NCBI GenBank assembly: GCA_015061245.1
Contig: SUWY01000012.1
Location: 1 to 64,000, forward strand
Length of the DNA: 64,000 nt
Direction of reading: 5' to 3'
Source of the DNA: Bacteroidales bacterium
GTDB taxonomy: Bacteria; Bacteroidota; Bacteroidia; Bacteroidales; Marinifilaceae
The translations under genes were made by a program, and so were the position numbers. The notes beneath the pieces are model-generated. The model was not told where the DNA came from and did no database searches. It worked only from the letters and a program-made list of their open reading frames with translations. Position 1 is the stretch's first letter, and every line of letters starts with the position of its first letter. This document shows, one piece after another, positions 39,605 to 49,627 of this stretch.

Positions 39605-41554
39605 TTATTTCAAGGCAATGCGGTAGATTGCGAAGGTCATGGCAGGGATTTGTACTGTTTGACCGTTTGCAATTGCTACAGTTGTTTTGTGAGGCACAAC
39701 GTTATGTGGATTGTCAAGAGTGTTCTCGATCAACATATCGTCGGCGTGAAGGGTTGTAAGTGTGGCCTCGCCCGCAATTTTACTCTTCTTTGGAAGTTTG
39801 ATGTCCAATGTGTAGTTGGTTGGTTGCTCGGTTCCGTTTACAATCTTTACAATTACCTCATTAGTGTTTGCATCGTAGCAGGCTGTCGCAAATTGGCGGT
39901 TCTCGCCTTTAAGCACTTTGCCGTTGCTTGTTGTGCTCAATACGTGTGTTCCTGAGTTGTGGCTGTATAGCTGCTGAACGTAGTAGTTGATAGAGCGTAC
40001 AACGCGTAGATTGTCGAACCAGATCAGGTCCGGACGCCACTGCCAACCGTCAACGTGAGCAAATAGAGGAGCGTAGGTTGCAAGTCGAACAATGTCGGCA
40101 TTGCGCTCCAAGCCGGTCATAAATGCAGCCTCTGATAGAGCAGCCTCGAAGTTGTTGCCACGATTTGGGTGGTGTGCAGCATACTCTCCTGCGAATACCT
40201 TTGGTCCCTCGCGGTCGTAGTCGTCATAACGGCCGGCATTGTTCCAGAACCAGGTAGGAGCCATGTAGTAGTGCTCGTCAACCAAATCAACTTTCAAACG
40301 CTTCATCTCCGGCCATAGGTGCTTAAGCATGTCGCCTGATGCGTATGGGCCGGCACCTCCAATAATCTGGATTTCAGGGTGCTTCTCGCGAAGAACCTTT
40401 ACAAATGCCTCTAAGCGCTCAACGTATAGGTCATCCCACTGCTCGTTTCCGACTGCCAAATATTTCAAGTTGAATGGGGCAGGGTGTCCCATCTCGGCGC
40501 GAAGTTTTCCCCATTTTGTGTCGGTAGCTCCGTTTGCAAATTCAATAAGGTCAATTGCATCCTGAATGTACTCGTCTAAGTTGTCAACAGGAGCGTGTGC
40601 ACTCTCGTGCCAGTTTTGGAATTGACATGCCAATCCGCAACTGATTACAGGAAGTGGCTCTGCACCAAAGTCCTCGCACAATTGGAAGAACTCGAAGAAT
40701 CCTAAACCATAGCTTTGGAAGTAGTCAGGGTACAAACGGTAATCGAATGTGTAGTGCCAACGGTTCTCGTTAAGTTTACGGTTCTCAACAGGACCTACGC
40801 TGTTTTTCCATGCATATCTTGTAGCGAGGTCGGTTCCCTCAACGATACAACCTCCAGGGAAACGGAATACTTTTGGTTGTAAATCATATAGGGCCTGTGC
40901 CAAATCTTTACGCATTCCATTCTCGCGTCCTTTCCATGTGTCGGTTGGGAACAACGAGATGTGATCCATATCTACAGAACCACGAGAGTTTAAGAAGATT
41001 CTAACTTTTGCGTGGCTGTCAGTTACATTTGATTCAATGATTGACTGGTACTTTTTCCACTCGGTTCCTGCAATGGTGATTGTGTCGCGCACAATAATGT
41101 CGTTACGAGAATCAACCAAATCAACGTAGATTCTTTGCTCTTTTCCGTCAACACTGCGTGCCCATACAGAGAAACGGTAGTCCGCACCCTTTTTCAATCC
41201 GATACCGCGATAGCCCTCGTTCTCGATACCTGTGAATTTTGCGTGGTGTGGAGCAGGGTTCAAGCGAATGTAGTTTGGATTGTTGGGGAATGGAGCATTC
41301 TCATTCAATAGCTCAACCTTTCCGAATGGAACCCAACCGGTGAATGGATAGGTGAATTCGAATGAACGGTTTTTAATAAGCTCTGCATATAGTCCGCCAT
41401 CGGCTCCGAAGTTGATGTCCTCGAAGAATATTCCATACATATCGGGCGATATTGCAGCGCCTTTTTTTGCTGCATCAATGGTAAGTGTCTCTTGTGCAAA
41501 TGCCGATGTTATTGCCATAAGAGCTACCATTAGAGTTGAAATAACTTTTTTCAT
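39605..41554 (-). CDS. GH51 alpha-L-arabinofuranosidase, secreted
   Basis: GIFFEDINFGADGGLYAELIKNRSFE, AVGNEQW, VDEHYYM, signal peptide. Confidence 0.92.
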   Translation of the reverse strand: MKKVISTLMVALMAITSAFAQETLTIDAAKKGAAISPDMYGIFFEDINFGADGGLYAELIKNRSFEFTYPFTGWVPFGKVELLNENAPFPNNPNYIRLNPAPHHAKFTGIENEGYRGIGLKKGADYRFSVWARSVDGKEQRIYVDLVDSRNDIIVRDTITIAGTEWKKYQSIIESNVTDSHAKVRIFLNSRGSVDMDHISLFPTDTWKGRENGMRKDLAQALYDLQPKVFRFPGGCIVEGTDLATRYAWKNSVGPVENRKLNENRWHYTFDYRLYPDYFQSYGLGFFEFFQLCEDFGAEPLPVISCGLACQFQNWHESAHAPVDNLDEYIQDAIDLIEFANGATDTKWGKLRAEMGHPAPFNLKYLAVGNEQWDDLYVERLEAFVKVLREKHPEIQIIGGAGPYASGDMLKHLWPEMKRLKVDLVDEHYYMAPTWFWNNAGRYDDYDREGPKVFAGEYAAHHPNRGNNFEAALSEAAFMTGLERNADIVRLATYAPLFAHVDGWQWRPDLIWFDNLRVVRSINYYVQQLYSHNSGTHVLSTTSNGKVLKGENRQFATACYDANTNEVIVKIVNGTEQPTNYTLDIKLPKKSKIAGEATLTTLHADDMLIENTLDNPHNVVPHKTTVAIANGQTVQIPAMTFAIYRIALK

Positions 41555-41583
41555 TGCTGTGTAGAGTTTTAGGTTTTGAAAAA

Positions 41584-41611
41584 AGGGCTCTCTGTTTTGG
41601 CAGAGAGCCCT
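41584..41611 (-). terminator. Rho-independent terminator for ppdK
   Basis: AGGGCTCTCT / AGAGAGCCCT stem; minus-strand reading ends in a T tract. Confidence 0.85.
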
Positions 41612-41638
41612 CGCTTATAATTGATTATCTATTTTCAA

Positions 41639-44365
41639 TTACTTAGAGTGCATGATAGCAGCCTGCGCAGCAGCTACGCGTGCGATAGGTACACGGAATG
41701 GAGAACATGATACATAGTTCATTCCAACCTTGTCGCAGAAGATAACTGATGATGGCTCACCTCCGTGCTCACCACAGATACCAACCTTCAAGTTGCTTCT
41801 TGTTGCACGACCCTTCTGAACTCCGGTCTCAACCAACTGTCCAACACCCTCCTGGTCAAGTACAGCGAATGGATCGGTCTTCAAGATACCCTTCTTGATG
41901 TAGTCTGGCAAGAACTTACCGGCGTCGTCACGAGAGTATCCGTATGTCATTTGAGTCAAGTCGTTAGTTCCGAATGAGAAGTACTCAGCAACCTCTGCAA
42001 TCTGATCAGCTGTCAAAGCTGCACGTGGAATCTCGATCATTGTACCAAGCTGGTAGTCAACCTTAATTCCCTTCTCAGACATTACAGTAGCAGCTACAGT
42101 GCGGATAATGTTAGCCTGGTGAGCCAACTCCTTAACAGTACCTACAAGTGGAACCATAATCTCTGGTTTTGGATTCAATCCCTTTGCCTTCAAGTTACAA
42201 GCAGCCTCGATAATAGCGCGTGCCTGCATCTCTGTGATCTCTGGGTAAACAACTCCCAAACGGCAACCACGGTGTCCAAGCATTGGGTTGAACTCGTGAA
42301 GAGCATCAACTTTCTCCTTGATCTTCTCAACAGGCATATTCAATAGAGCTGCCATGTGCTTCTGGCTCTCCTCATCGTTTGGAGTGAACTCGTGCAATGG
42401 TGGGTCAAGCAAACGGATATTAACTCCGTATCCGTCCATAGCCTCAAGGATTCCCTCGAAGTCTGCACGCTGCATTGGAAGGATCTTAGAAAGAGCGGTT
42501 CTTCTTCCGTCAACAGTCTCAGAAAGAATCATCTCACGCATAGCGTCAATTCTGTTACCCTCGAAGAACATGTGCTCTGTACGGCACAAACCAACTCCCT
42601 TAGCTCCGAAGTTACGAGCAGTTGTAGCATCGTGTGGAGTATCAGCATTGGTTCTAACATCCATTCTTGTATATTTAGCAGCAAGGTCCATGATAGCCTT
42701 GAAGTCTCCGCTCAACTGAGCAGCCTCGGTAGCAACCTTTCCAAGGTAAACCTCTCCGGTAGATCCGTTCAATGAGATCCAATCACCCTCGTTGATTGTT
42801 ACATCCTTGATAGTGAAGCAACGCTTGTGGTAGTCAACAACCATATCTCCACAACCTGATACGCAGCACTTACCCATACCACGAGCAACTACGGCAGCGT
42901 GTGAAGTCATACCTCCGCGAGCTGTCAAGATACCCTCTGATACGTTCATTCCTCTCAAATCCTCTGGCGATGTCTCCAAACGAACCAAGATAACCTTCTC
43001 ACCGTTGTTCTTCCACTCCTCAGCCTCGTCAGCGAAGAATACTACGCGACCGCAAGCAGCACCCGGAGATGCAGGAAGACCCTTTGTAAGAACCTTAGCT
43101 GTAGCCTGAGCAGCCTTGTTGAATACAGGGTGAAGAAGCTCATCAAGCTTTCCTGGCTCCTGACGAAGAAGAGCAGTCTTCTCATCAATCATACCTTGCT
43201 TCAACATATCGATAGCCATCTTAACCATAGCAGCACCAGTACGCTTACCGCTACGTGTCTGAAGCATCCACAATCTACCATCCTGGATTGTGAACTCCAT
43301 ATCCTGCATATCGTGGAAGTGATCCTCCAACTTCTCCTGAACAGCGTTCAAAGATGCGTATGCCTCTGGCATAGCCTCCTCCAAAGATGGATACTGGCTC
43401 TTACGAACCTCCTCAGTAATGCCCTGAAGTTTAGCCCATCTTCTTGAACCCTCGATTGTAATCTCTTGTGGTGTACGGATTCCGGCAACAACATCCTCTC
43501 CCTGTGCGTTGATCAAATACTCACCATTGAAGATATCCTCACCTGTAGCTGCGTCACGAGTGAAAGCAACTCCGGTAGCAGAGTTGTTACCCATGTTACC
43601 ATATACCATTGACTGAACGTTAACAGCAGTTCCCCACTCCTCTGGGATCTGGTTCAACTGACGGTAAAGAACAGCGCGCTCTGTCATCCAAGAATCGAAT
43701 ACTGCGCAGATAGCTCCCCACAACTGCTCCCATGGATCTGTTGGGAAGTCCTTACCTGTACGATCCTTAACAACTGCCTTGAACTTGCCAACCAAAACCT
43801 GCAAATCCTCTACAGTGAAATCTGTATCGTTGGTGATATTCTTTTGAGCTTTCAACTTGTCAATCTCAACCTCGAATGGATTGTGCTCTCCCTTTCCGGC
43901 AGCAACACCCATTACAACATCGCCATACATCTGAATGAAACGACGGTATGAGTCCCATGCGAAACGCATGTTTCCAGACTTCTCACCCAACAATTGAACA
44001 GCGTCGTCGTTCAATCCAAGGTTCAATACTGTATCCATCATACCAGGCATAGATACTCTTGCTCCTGAACGTACAGATACCATCAATGGGAATGCCTCGC
44101 CCTTAGAACCGAACTTAGCGTTCATGATCTCCTCAACGTGAGCGATTCCGGCCTTAACCTCGTCGCTAATCAACTTAACCACTGCATCCTTACCCTCGTT
44201 TGTGTACAATGTACAAACCTCGGTAGTGATGGTAAATCCTGCTGGTACAGGAAGACCGATAAGGTTCATCTCGGCAAGGTTAGCACCTTTACCTCCAAGC
44301 AGATTCTTCATATCTGCCTTTCCCTCAGCCTTTCCGTTTCCAAATGTGTAAACGTGTTTGCTCAT
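41639..44365 (-). CDS. ppdK: Pyruvate, phosphate dikinase
   Basis: LGGKGANLAEM, TARGGMTSHAAVVARGMGKCCVSGC, GFGTNDLTQ-like SFGTNDLTQMTYG. Confidence 0.97.
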   Translation of the reverse strand: MSKHVYTFGNGKAEGKADMKNLLGGKGANLAEMNLIGLPVPAGFTITTEVCTLYTNEGKDAVVKLISDEVKAGIAHVEEIMNAKFGSKGEAFPLMVSVRSGARVSMPGMMDTVLNLGLNDDAVQLLGEKSGNMRFAWDSYRRFIQMYGDVVMGVAAGKGEHNPFEVEIDKLKAQKNITNDTDFTVEDLQVLVGKFKAVVKDRTGKDFPTDPWEQLWGAICAVFDSWMTERAVLYRQLNQIPEEWGTAVNVQSMVYGNMGNNSATGVAFTRDAATGEDIFNGEYLINAQGEDVVAGIRTPQEITIEGSRRWAKLQGITEEVRKSQYPSLEEAMPEAYASLNAVQEKLEDHFHDMQDMEFTIQDGRLWMLQTRSGKRTGAAMVKMAIDMLKQGMIDEKTALLRQEPGKLDELLHPVFNKAAQATAKVLTKGLPASPGAACGRVVFFADEAEEWKNNGEKVILVRLETSPEDLRGMNVSEGILTARGGMTSHAAVVARGMGKCCVSGCGDMVVDYHKRCFTIKDVTINEGDWISLNGSTGEVYLGKVATEAAQLSGDFKAIMDLAAKYTRMDVRTNADTPHDATTARNFGAKGVGLCRTEHMFFEGNRIDAMREMILSETVDGRRTALSKILPMQRADFEGILEAMDGYGVNIRLLDPPLHEFTPNDEESQKHMAALLNMPVEKIKEKVDALHEFNPMLGHRGCRLGVVYPEITEMQARAIIEAACNLKAKGLNPKPEIMVPLVGTVKELAHQANIIRTVAATVMSEKGIKVDYQLGTMIEIPRAALTADQIAEVAEYFSFGTNDLTQMTYGYSRDDAGKFLPDYIKKGILKTDPFAVLDQEGVGQLVETGVQKGRATRSNLKVGICGEHGGEPSSVIFCDKVGMNYVSCSPFRVPIARVAAAQAAIMHSK

Positions 44366-44601
44366 ACAATTAATAATAATTTATGTGTTAAAATATTTGT
44401 TTCTAAAGTAGGCACACTTCGTGCATCCTCGCAAAGTTAATATATTTTTCCGTTTTTCCACTAAGCGAGGGCAAAAATATTGCACTATAAATCTGCACAA
44501 ACGTTGTAGCAGTGGGAGAATTGCTTGGTATTATTTGGGGAAACATAATAGTGAATAAACGTTAAATCCGGAAAATAAAGTTGCTTTTGTATTTTTTTTT
44601 C

Positions 44602-44609
44602 TAATTTTG
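44602..44609 (+). promoter_or_regulatory. Bacteroidales -7 box (TAATTTTG)
   Basis: TAnnTTTG 22 bp before the likely ATG at 44631. Confidence 0.45.
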
Positions 44610-44630
44610 ATCGACATAAATGCCTGTTCT

Positions 44631-45812
44631 ATGTGGAAGATTAACTCAATATTATCCCTTTTGTTTGTGATAGCGATGGTCGCTTGTCATTCAAATATCC
44701 CATGTAGTGATAATTGTATTGATTATGGGGCTATTCAATATCGAGGTGCAAAATTATTGAAAAATGATGGGGTGGAATATGACACAATTTACATTAACTC
44801 AATTGAGGGAGATGCACTGAGTTCCATGATTGGAAATTTCTTTGTTCATAGAGATAAAATATGTTTTGCTGATAATGAACTATCTACAATTCTTACATAC
44901 GATACTTTAGGCAGGCATATTAAAAATTATTTATCATTTGGTCGTGGTCCGAAAGAGATTTTGGGATTATATTATGCGACAAACTATGATAATGATTCAA
45001 TAATGATAATGGATGGGATGTGGGGATTGTATTATCTCGATTCGGCTTTTAATATTGTTGATACAAAACGTGTTAGTTGGCATTTGCCAGGAGAGGTTGT
45101 AGATTGGGATAGTTTGTTAAAGAATCCGGATCCGAATGTGGTGGCTATGTATGAGTATGAATGGACCAGTGAACATTTTGATTACTATAAAGGAGATATT
45201 ATTTTTCCGGTTGTTACAGAGCATATTAACTATAATGGATTCTTTGGTAAGAATTGCCGACATTTTTATAGGAATGCAAGTACGTTTGGTGTGGTTAGGA
45301 ATTATTCTCTGCAACAAATAATGATTCAGCGTTCGCCAATTTATGAGAACTATAAATATGCGCCAACGTTTTATCATCAAATATTTGATGTATTGGATAA
45401 TATTTTGTACTTCTCTTTTGAGGCGGATTCTTTGATATATTGTATGGATTTGGATTCGCGAGAGGTTGTGAAATCTTTTGGATGTGAAGCAATGGGAATT
45501 GATAAAGACTATCCGGAGTACACTTCATTTGAACGTTGTGATGAAAATTGGAAGAGTGATAGAGGACAGTATGGGTATTATCAAAATATTTTTGCTTACA
45601 GATTGGATAATAATAACTATCTGTTCCGTTCATTTAAAAAGGATTCCAAGGGATATGGAGTGCAACTTTACAAAAATGATACTTTGATATCCGAGATAGC
45701 AACACCTAAAGATTTTAAAGTTTTTGGATACATCGCACCATATTTTTATGCTTCATCAGCATATAAATCAGGAGTTGATAGTATGTATATTCACAGAATA
45801 AAAATACCATAG
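44631..45812 (+). CDS. 6-bladed beta-propeller lipoprotein (BF3164-like)
   Basis: SPII signal (FVIAMVACHS); same architecture as 180..1262. Confidence 0.6.
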   Translation: MWKINSILSLLFVIAMVACHSNIPCSDNCIDYGAIQYRGAKLLKNDGVEYDTIYINSIEGDALSSMIGNFFVHRDKICFADNELSTILTYDTLGRHIKNYLSFGRGPKEILGLYYATNYDNDSIMIMDGMWGLYYLDSAFNIVDTKRVSWHLPGEVVDWDSLLKNPDPNVVAMYEYEWTSEHFDYYKGDIIFPVVTEHINYNGFFGKNCRHFYRNASTFGVVRNYSLQQIMIQRSPIYENYKYAPTFYHQIFDVLDNILYFSFEADSLIYCMDLDSREVVKSFGCEAMGIDKDYPEYTSFERCDENWKSDRGQYGYYQNIFAYRLDNNNYLFRSFKKDSKGYGVQLYKNDTLISEIATPKDFKVFGYIAPYFYASSAYKSGVDSMYIHRIKIP

Positions 45813-45814
45813 AG

Positions 45815-46999
45815 ATGAAATTCTTAAAGAGGATATTGGTAACAACTCTACTTTTAGTCGGAGCAATGACTTCTGTTGCTCAGGTAGTTGTTAATGAAGT
45901 GGTAGTGAAGGGATTTAACTATTTTTCAATTCTGAAAGAACTTAATTCAAAATGCCCGAAATTTCCGGTCTCACAAAAATTCACTCACAATTATCTATAT
46001 GATGTTATATGTGAAAAGGCCGTAGAGTATAATGACACCTGCGTTATGCTTAATTTTGATAAGGGCTCTCTTTTTACATCGCGTGGAATAAGGATGAGTG
46101 ATGTTTTTGATGCCTGTTATATATCTCGTTTTATCCCCGTCTCTTCGGGCAGAAGTATGAATATAACTATTGATGGTGCTGATACCATTGCTAAAACGTT
46201 TATGCCTAATGTAGAAAATCGACAGGAATTAGAATACAATACTACTTCGCATCCCTGTTTTGAGTTGTTGAGGGTTTTGCAACTTTATTCACCTCCCTAT
46301 GCAAAGCTTAAGGAGTTTGATTTCGGATTAGAGGATATTAATGGAGATACAATAATTGTTAATTATTCCTATAAGGGAAAGAAACTTATAGAATGTAGAG
46401 GAAGATTGTTTTTAAGTGCTAAACAGCGCATGATTATTAAAAATGAGATAGATAGTTTTGATTTTTACTCTGTATATGGGCAGAATCCGAGATTGCCACA
46501 AAAGTATGACTGTTTTGATTTAAAAGTGACGGTAAAATATGGCTTGGACTCAGAGGGGTTGCTCTGTATTTCATATATCAATTCTGAAAAAATGTGGAAT
46601 AGACTGCCTGATAAATCATTTATTTACAGAAATCATCCTCCTTTGAGACAACAATTAAGGGGTAAAACGTTAACAGAATACGAGGTGTTGCAATTAGCTT
46701 GTCCGAAGATTATAAATGTAGAAGAGTCGAAAGAACTGCCTGAATATATACTAAAAACATTGATTTCTGTTCCGGATTGGATTGTTGCACCTTATAATCC
46801 AACTGATAATATGAATTTGGAACTTGCTACCAATAAACGAATCTTCTTTATGGAGCGATATATGCCATTAAAACAACAGTATGTTGCGAACAGCAATAAG
46901 ATAATCGAAACCCCGATACAGTTACATTTAACTCCATCAAGAATTGACGATTGCAATAAGGCACTGATATTAGTTAAAGAGGTTTTTGGAATAGAGTAG
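45815..46999 (+). CDS. Uncharacterised secreted protein
   Basis: 394 aa with signal peptide (LLLVGAMTSVAQ); 2-bp gap after the propeller gene. Confidence 0.6.
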   Translation: MKFLKRILVTTLLLVGAMTSVAQVVVNEVVVKGFNYFSILKELNSKCPKFPVSQKFTHNYLYDVICEKAVEYNDTCVMLNFDKGSLFTSRGIRMSDVFDACYISRFIPVSSGRSMNITIDGADTIAKTFMPNVENRQELEYNTTSHPCFELLRVLQLYSPPYAKLKEFDFGLEDINGDTIIVNYSYKGKKLIECRGRLFLSAKQRMIIKNEIDSFDFYSVYGQNPRLPQKYDCFDLKVTVKYGLDSEGLLCISYINSEKMWNRLPDKSFIYRNHPPLRQQLRGKTLTEYEVLQLACPKIINVEESKELPEYILKTLISVPDWIVAPYNPTDNMNLELATNKRIFFMERYMPLKQQYVANSNKIIETPIQLHLTPSRIDDCNKALILVKEVFGIE

Positions 47000-47066
47000 T
47001 CTATACTGCGGTGTGTCTGTAGCAAAAATTCATTAATTTTGTGCGCGGAAATATTAAGGGTGCAAA

Positions 47067-48002
47067 ATGGAGTTGAAGCGCAGATATACAAACTTTTCCG
47101 ATAAGTTAAAGGAGCTTTTTGGGGCGAGGGTTCAGAAACTCTCGATCGATGCCGGCTTTACCTGTCCTAATCGTGATGGACGCGTAGGTGTGGGCGGGTG
47201 TACCTTTTGCGATAATTCAAGTTTTAGCCCTGATTATTGTAGAACTGCCGGAGGGATAACCGAGCAGATTGATGCAGGAATCACCTTTTTTGGCAGTAAA
47301 TATCCCAATCAGAAATATTTAGCCTATTTTCAGAACTATAGTGCTACATACGCCTCAATGAGTGTCATAAAGGCCAGAGTGGAGGAGGCTTTGTCGCACC
47401 CAAAAATCAGCGGTATAGTTTTGGGAACACGTCCGGATATCTGTCCCGATGAGGTTTTGGATTATTTAGAGGAGTTGGCTAAAGGGTGTTATGTGGGTGT
47501 CGAGTTTGGGGTTGAGAGTACCAATAATGCAGTTCTTAAAAGTGTAAATCGTGGACATGATTATGAGGTGAGCGAGGATGCAATATTGCGTGCTTCAGGC
47601 AGAGGGATCTATATTGGTGCACATTTGATTATCGGCCTGCCAGGCGAGAGTCAGGAGGAGGCTTTGCAAGGGGCAATCAAAGTGGCGAATTTGCCGATAG
47701 ATGTTCTGAAATTACATCAGTTACAGATAATTAAAAATACCCGTATGTGTGATGAATTTAAGGCCTCGCCCGAAAATTTTGAGCTCTTTACAATGGAGGG
47801 GTATTTGGAGTTTTTGGCAAAACTGATACCGATGATTCCTGCAAATGTCGGCTTTGAACGTTTTGTGAATCAGGTGCCTCCCGGCTATCTTGTTGCTCCA
47901 AAATGGGGGATAAAGAATCACGAATTTACAGCCAAGTTGGATAAGATTCTGGAAAAATATGATTTGTGGCAGGGAAAATTCACAAATATGCCACAGAAAT
48001 GA
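47067..48002 (+). CDS. TIGR01212-like radical SAM protein (YhcC family)
   Basis: CPNRDGRVGVGGCTFC radical SAM cluster motif, GLPGESQEE. Confidence 0.85.
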   Translation: MELKRRYTNFSDKLKELFGARVQKLSIDAGFTCPNRDGRVGVGGCTFCDNSSFSPDYCRTAGGITEQIDAGITFFGSKYPNQKYLAYFQNYSATYASMSVIKARVEEALSHPKISGIVLGTRPDICPDEVLDYLEELAKGCYVGVEFGVESTNNAVLKSVNRGHDYEVSEDAILRASGRGIYIGAHLIIGLPGESQEEALQGAIKVANLPIDVLKLHQLQIIKNTRMCDEFKASPENFELFTMEGYLEFLAKLIPMIPANVGFERFVNQVPPGYLVAPKWGIKNHEFTAKLDKILEKYDLWQGKFTNMPQK

Positions 48003-48013
48003 CAAAAAATCAG

Positions 48014-48021
48014 TACTTTTG
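48014..48021 (+). promoter_or_regulatory. Bacteroidales -7 box (TACTTTTG)
   Basis: TAnnTTTG 23 bp before the ATG at 48045. Confidence 0.5.
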
Positions 48022-48044
48022 TTCAAAATTAAACAGAGGTCTAT

Positions 48045-48704
48045 ATGGTAAGTATTTCACATGTAGTTGAGAGTATTGTTAAGCACAGACCATACCTGTC
48101 CGAGTCGTTGGCTGCGGGCATTATTAATGTTTCGTCGTTGGCACGTCAGTTGCAACCCGATGTCGAGGCTGCGATGCATAAGGAGGTTAATACCGGGGCT
48201 ATTGTTATGGCTTTGAACAGGTTGGCTCCATATTTGCAAGTCAGGGAGCAGGTACAGTTGAATAAACTGCTTGCCAATATGGGCGACATTGTGCTAAGAA
48301 GCGGCTTGTGTGATTATACATTCAAAAATTCCCAGAGTTTGGTGGATTGCCATATTGAGGTTTTGAAGAAGTTGTCGAAAACAGAGGGGATTTTCTACAC
48401 AATGGTGCAGGGAGTTTTTGAAACGAATATTGTAATCAGCGATGTTGCATCGGAGTTGATAGATGACTATTTCAGGAATGAGCAGTGTCTGTTTAAAAAG
48501 CGAGGTCTTTCGTCGGTTACATTGAAGTTGCCCCAGGAGAACAGCATGCAACCGGGATTTTACTATACAATTATGAAGGAGTTGAGTTGGGAGGGAATCA
48601 ACTTGACCGAGGTTATCTCGTCAACCAATGAGTTTACTGTGGTGGTTGAGAATGACCTTATTGATAAAACCTTTATAGTGTTGAAAAATATTGGGAAGAG
48701 TTAG
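48045..48704 (+). CDS. Uncharacterised protein, possible C-terminal ACT-like domain
   Basis: 219 aa; FYYTIMKELSWEGINLTEVISSTNEFTVVVENDLIDKTF resembles an ACT fold. Confidence 0.5.
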   Translation: MVSISHVVESIVKHRPYLSESLAAGIINVSSLARQLQPDVEAAMHKEVNTGAIVMALNRLAPYLQVREQVQLNKLLANMGDIVLRSGLCDYTFKNSQSLVDCHIEVLKKLSKTEGIFYTMVQGVFETNIVISDVASELIDDYFRNEQCLFKKRGLSSVTLKLPQENSMQPGFYYTIMKELSWEGINLTEVISSTNEFTVVVENDLIDKTFIVLKNIGKS

Positions 48705-48740
48705 ATAATTAGGAATTAGGAATTAGGAATTAGGAAAAAT

Positions 48741-49000
48741 CGTGCAAGGTGAGAGCAGAAGCCAAATTTATTTGGATTATGCCGAGCCGCCGCCGATTTT
48801 GCGGCATTGCGAAGCAATGGCGAACACTCGTGCAAGGTGAGAGCAGAAGCCAAATTTATTTGGATTATGCCGAGCCGCCGCCGATTTTGCGTCATTGCGC
48901 AGCAATGGCGAACACTAGTGCAAGGTGAGCGCAGAAGCCAAGTTTACTTGGATTATGCCGAACCGCCGCCGATTTTGCGGAAACACGAAGTGTTTGCGAA
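48741..49000 (+). repeat. Tandem repeat R88, three copies (88, 88, ~84 bp)
   Basis: cgtgcaaggtgag.gcagaagccaa.ttta.ttggattatgccga.ccgccgccgattttgcg starting at 48741, 48829 and 48917. Confidence 0.95.
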
Positions 49001-49622
49001 TTAGGAGTTAGACTGAATTAGATATATACCGCTTTCAAGTCCCCCTTATAAGTGAAAGCAAGCGCAGCGCGCTGAACGAAGGGGGATTTAGGGGGTTGGT
49101 AAAACAATCAAATTCAAGCAAATCCACAAGTTGTCATTAAAGTGATAGTTTGCTTTACAGATAATGAGTGGTAAGCGCGATAAGATTTGCGCAGATTAGT
49201 TAGGAGTGAAGAGTTAGGAGTTAGACTGAATTAGATATATACCGCTTTCAAGTCCCCCTTATTAGTGAAAGCAAGCGCAGCGCGCTGAACGAAGGGGGAT
49301 TTGGGGGGTTGGTAAAACAATCAAATTCAAGCAAATCCACAAGTTGTCATTAAAGTGATAGTTTGCTTTACAGATAATGAGTGGTAAGCGCGATAAGATT
49401 TGCGCAGATTAGTTAGGAGTGAAGAGTTAGGAGTTAGACTGAATTAGATATATACCGCTTTCAAGTCCCCCTTATTAGTGAAAGCAAGCGCAGCGCGCTG
49501 AACGAAGGGGGATTTAGGGGGTTGGTAAAACAATCAAATCAAAGCAAATCTACAAGCTTTCAAATAGAGAAAGCGTTGCTTTACAGATAATGAGTGGTAA
49601 GCGCGATAAGATTTGCGCAGAT
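49000..49622 (+). repeat. Tandem repeat A, three copies, period 213 bp
   Basis: actgaattagatatataccgctttcaagtccccctta... at 49012, 49225 and 49438. Confidence 0.95.
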
Positions 49623-49627
49623 TTGCT

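Noticed and set aside
39605-41554. GH51 gene as part of a polysaccharide utilisation locus
   Set aside because: No susC/susD pair or regulator nearby; it stands alone between ppdK and the DUF4143 gene.
48807-49004. 65-aa ORF across the R88 repeats, and a shared V-Q-G-E-x-R-S-Q-(I/V)-Y-L-D-Y-A-E-P-P-P-I-L-R translation in each copy
   Set aside because: The 88-bp period is not a multiple of three, so the frame changes between copies, and there is no start signal. The differences between copies fit hairpin preservation better than coding.
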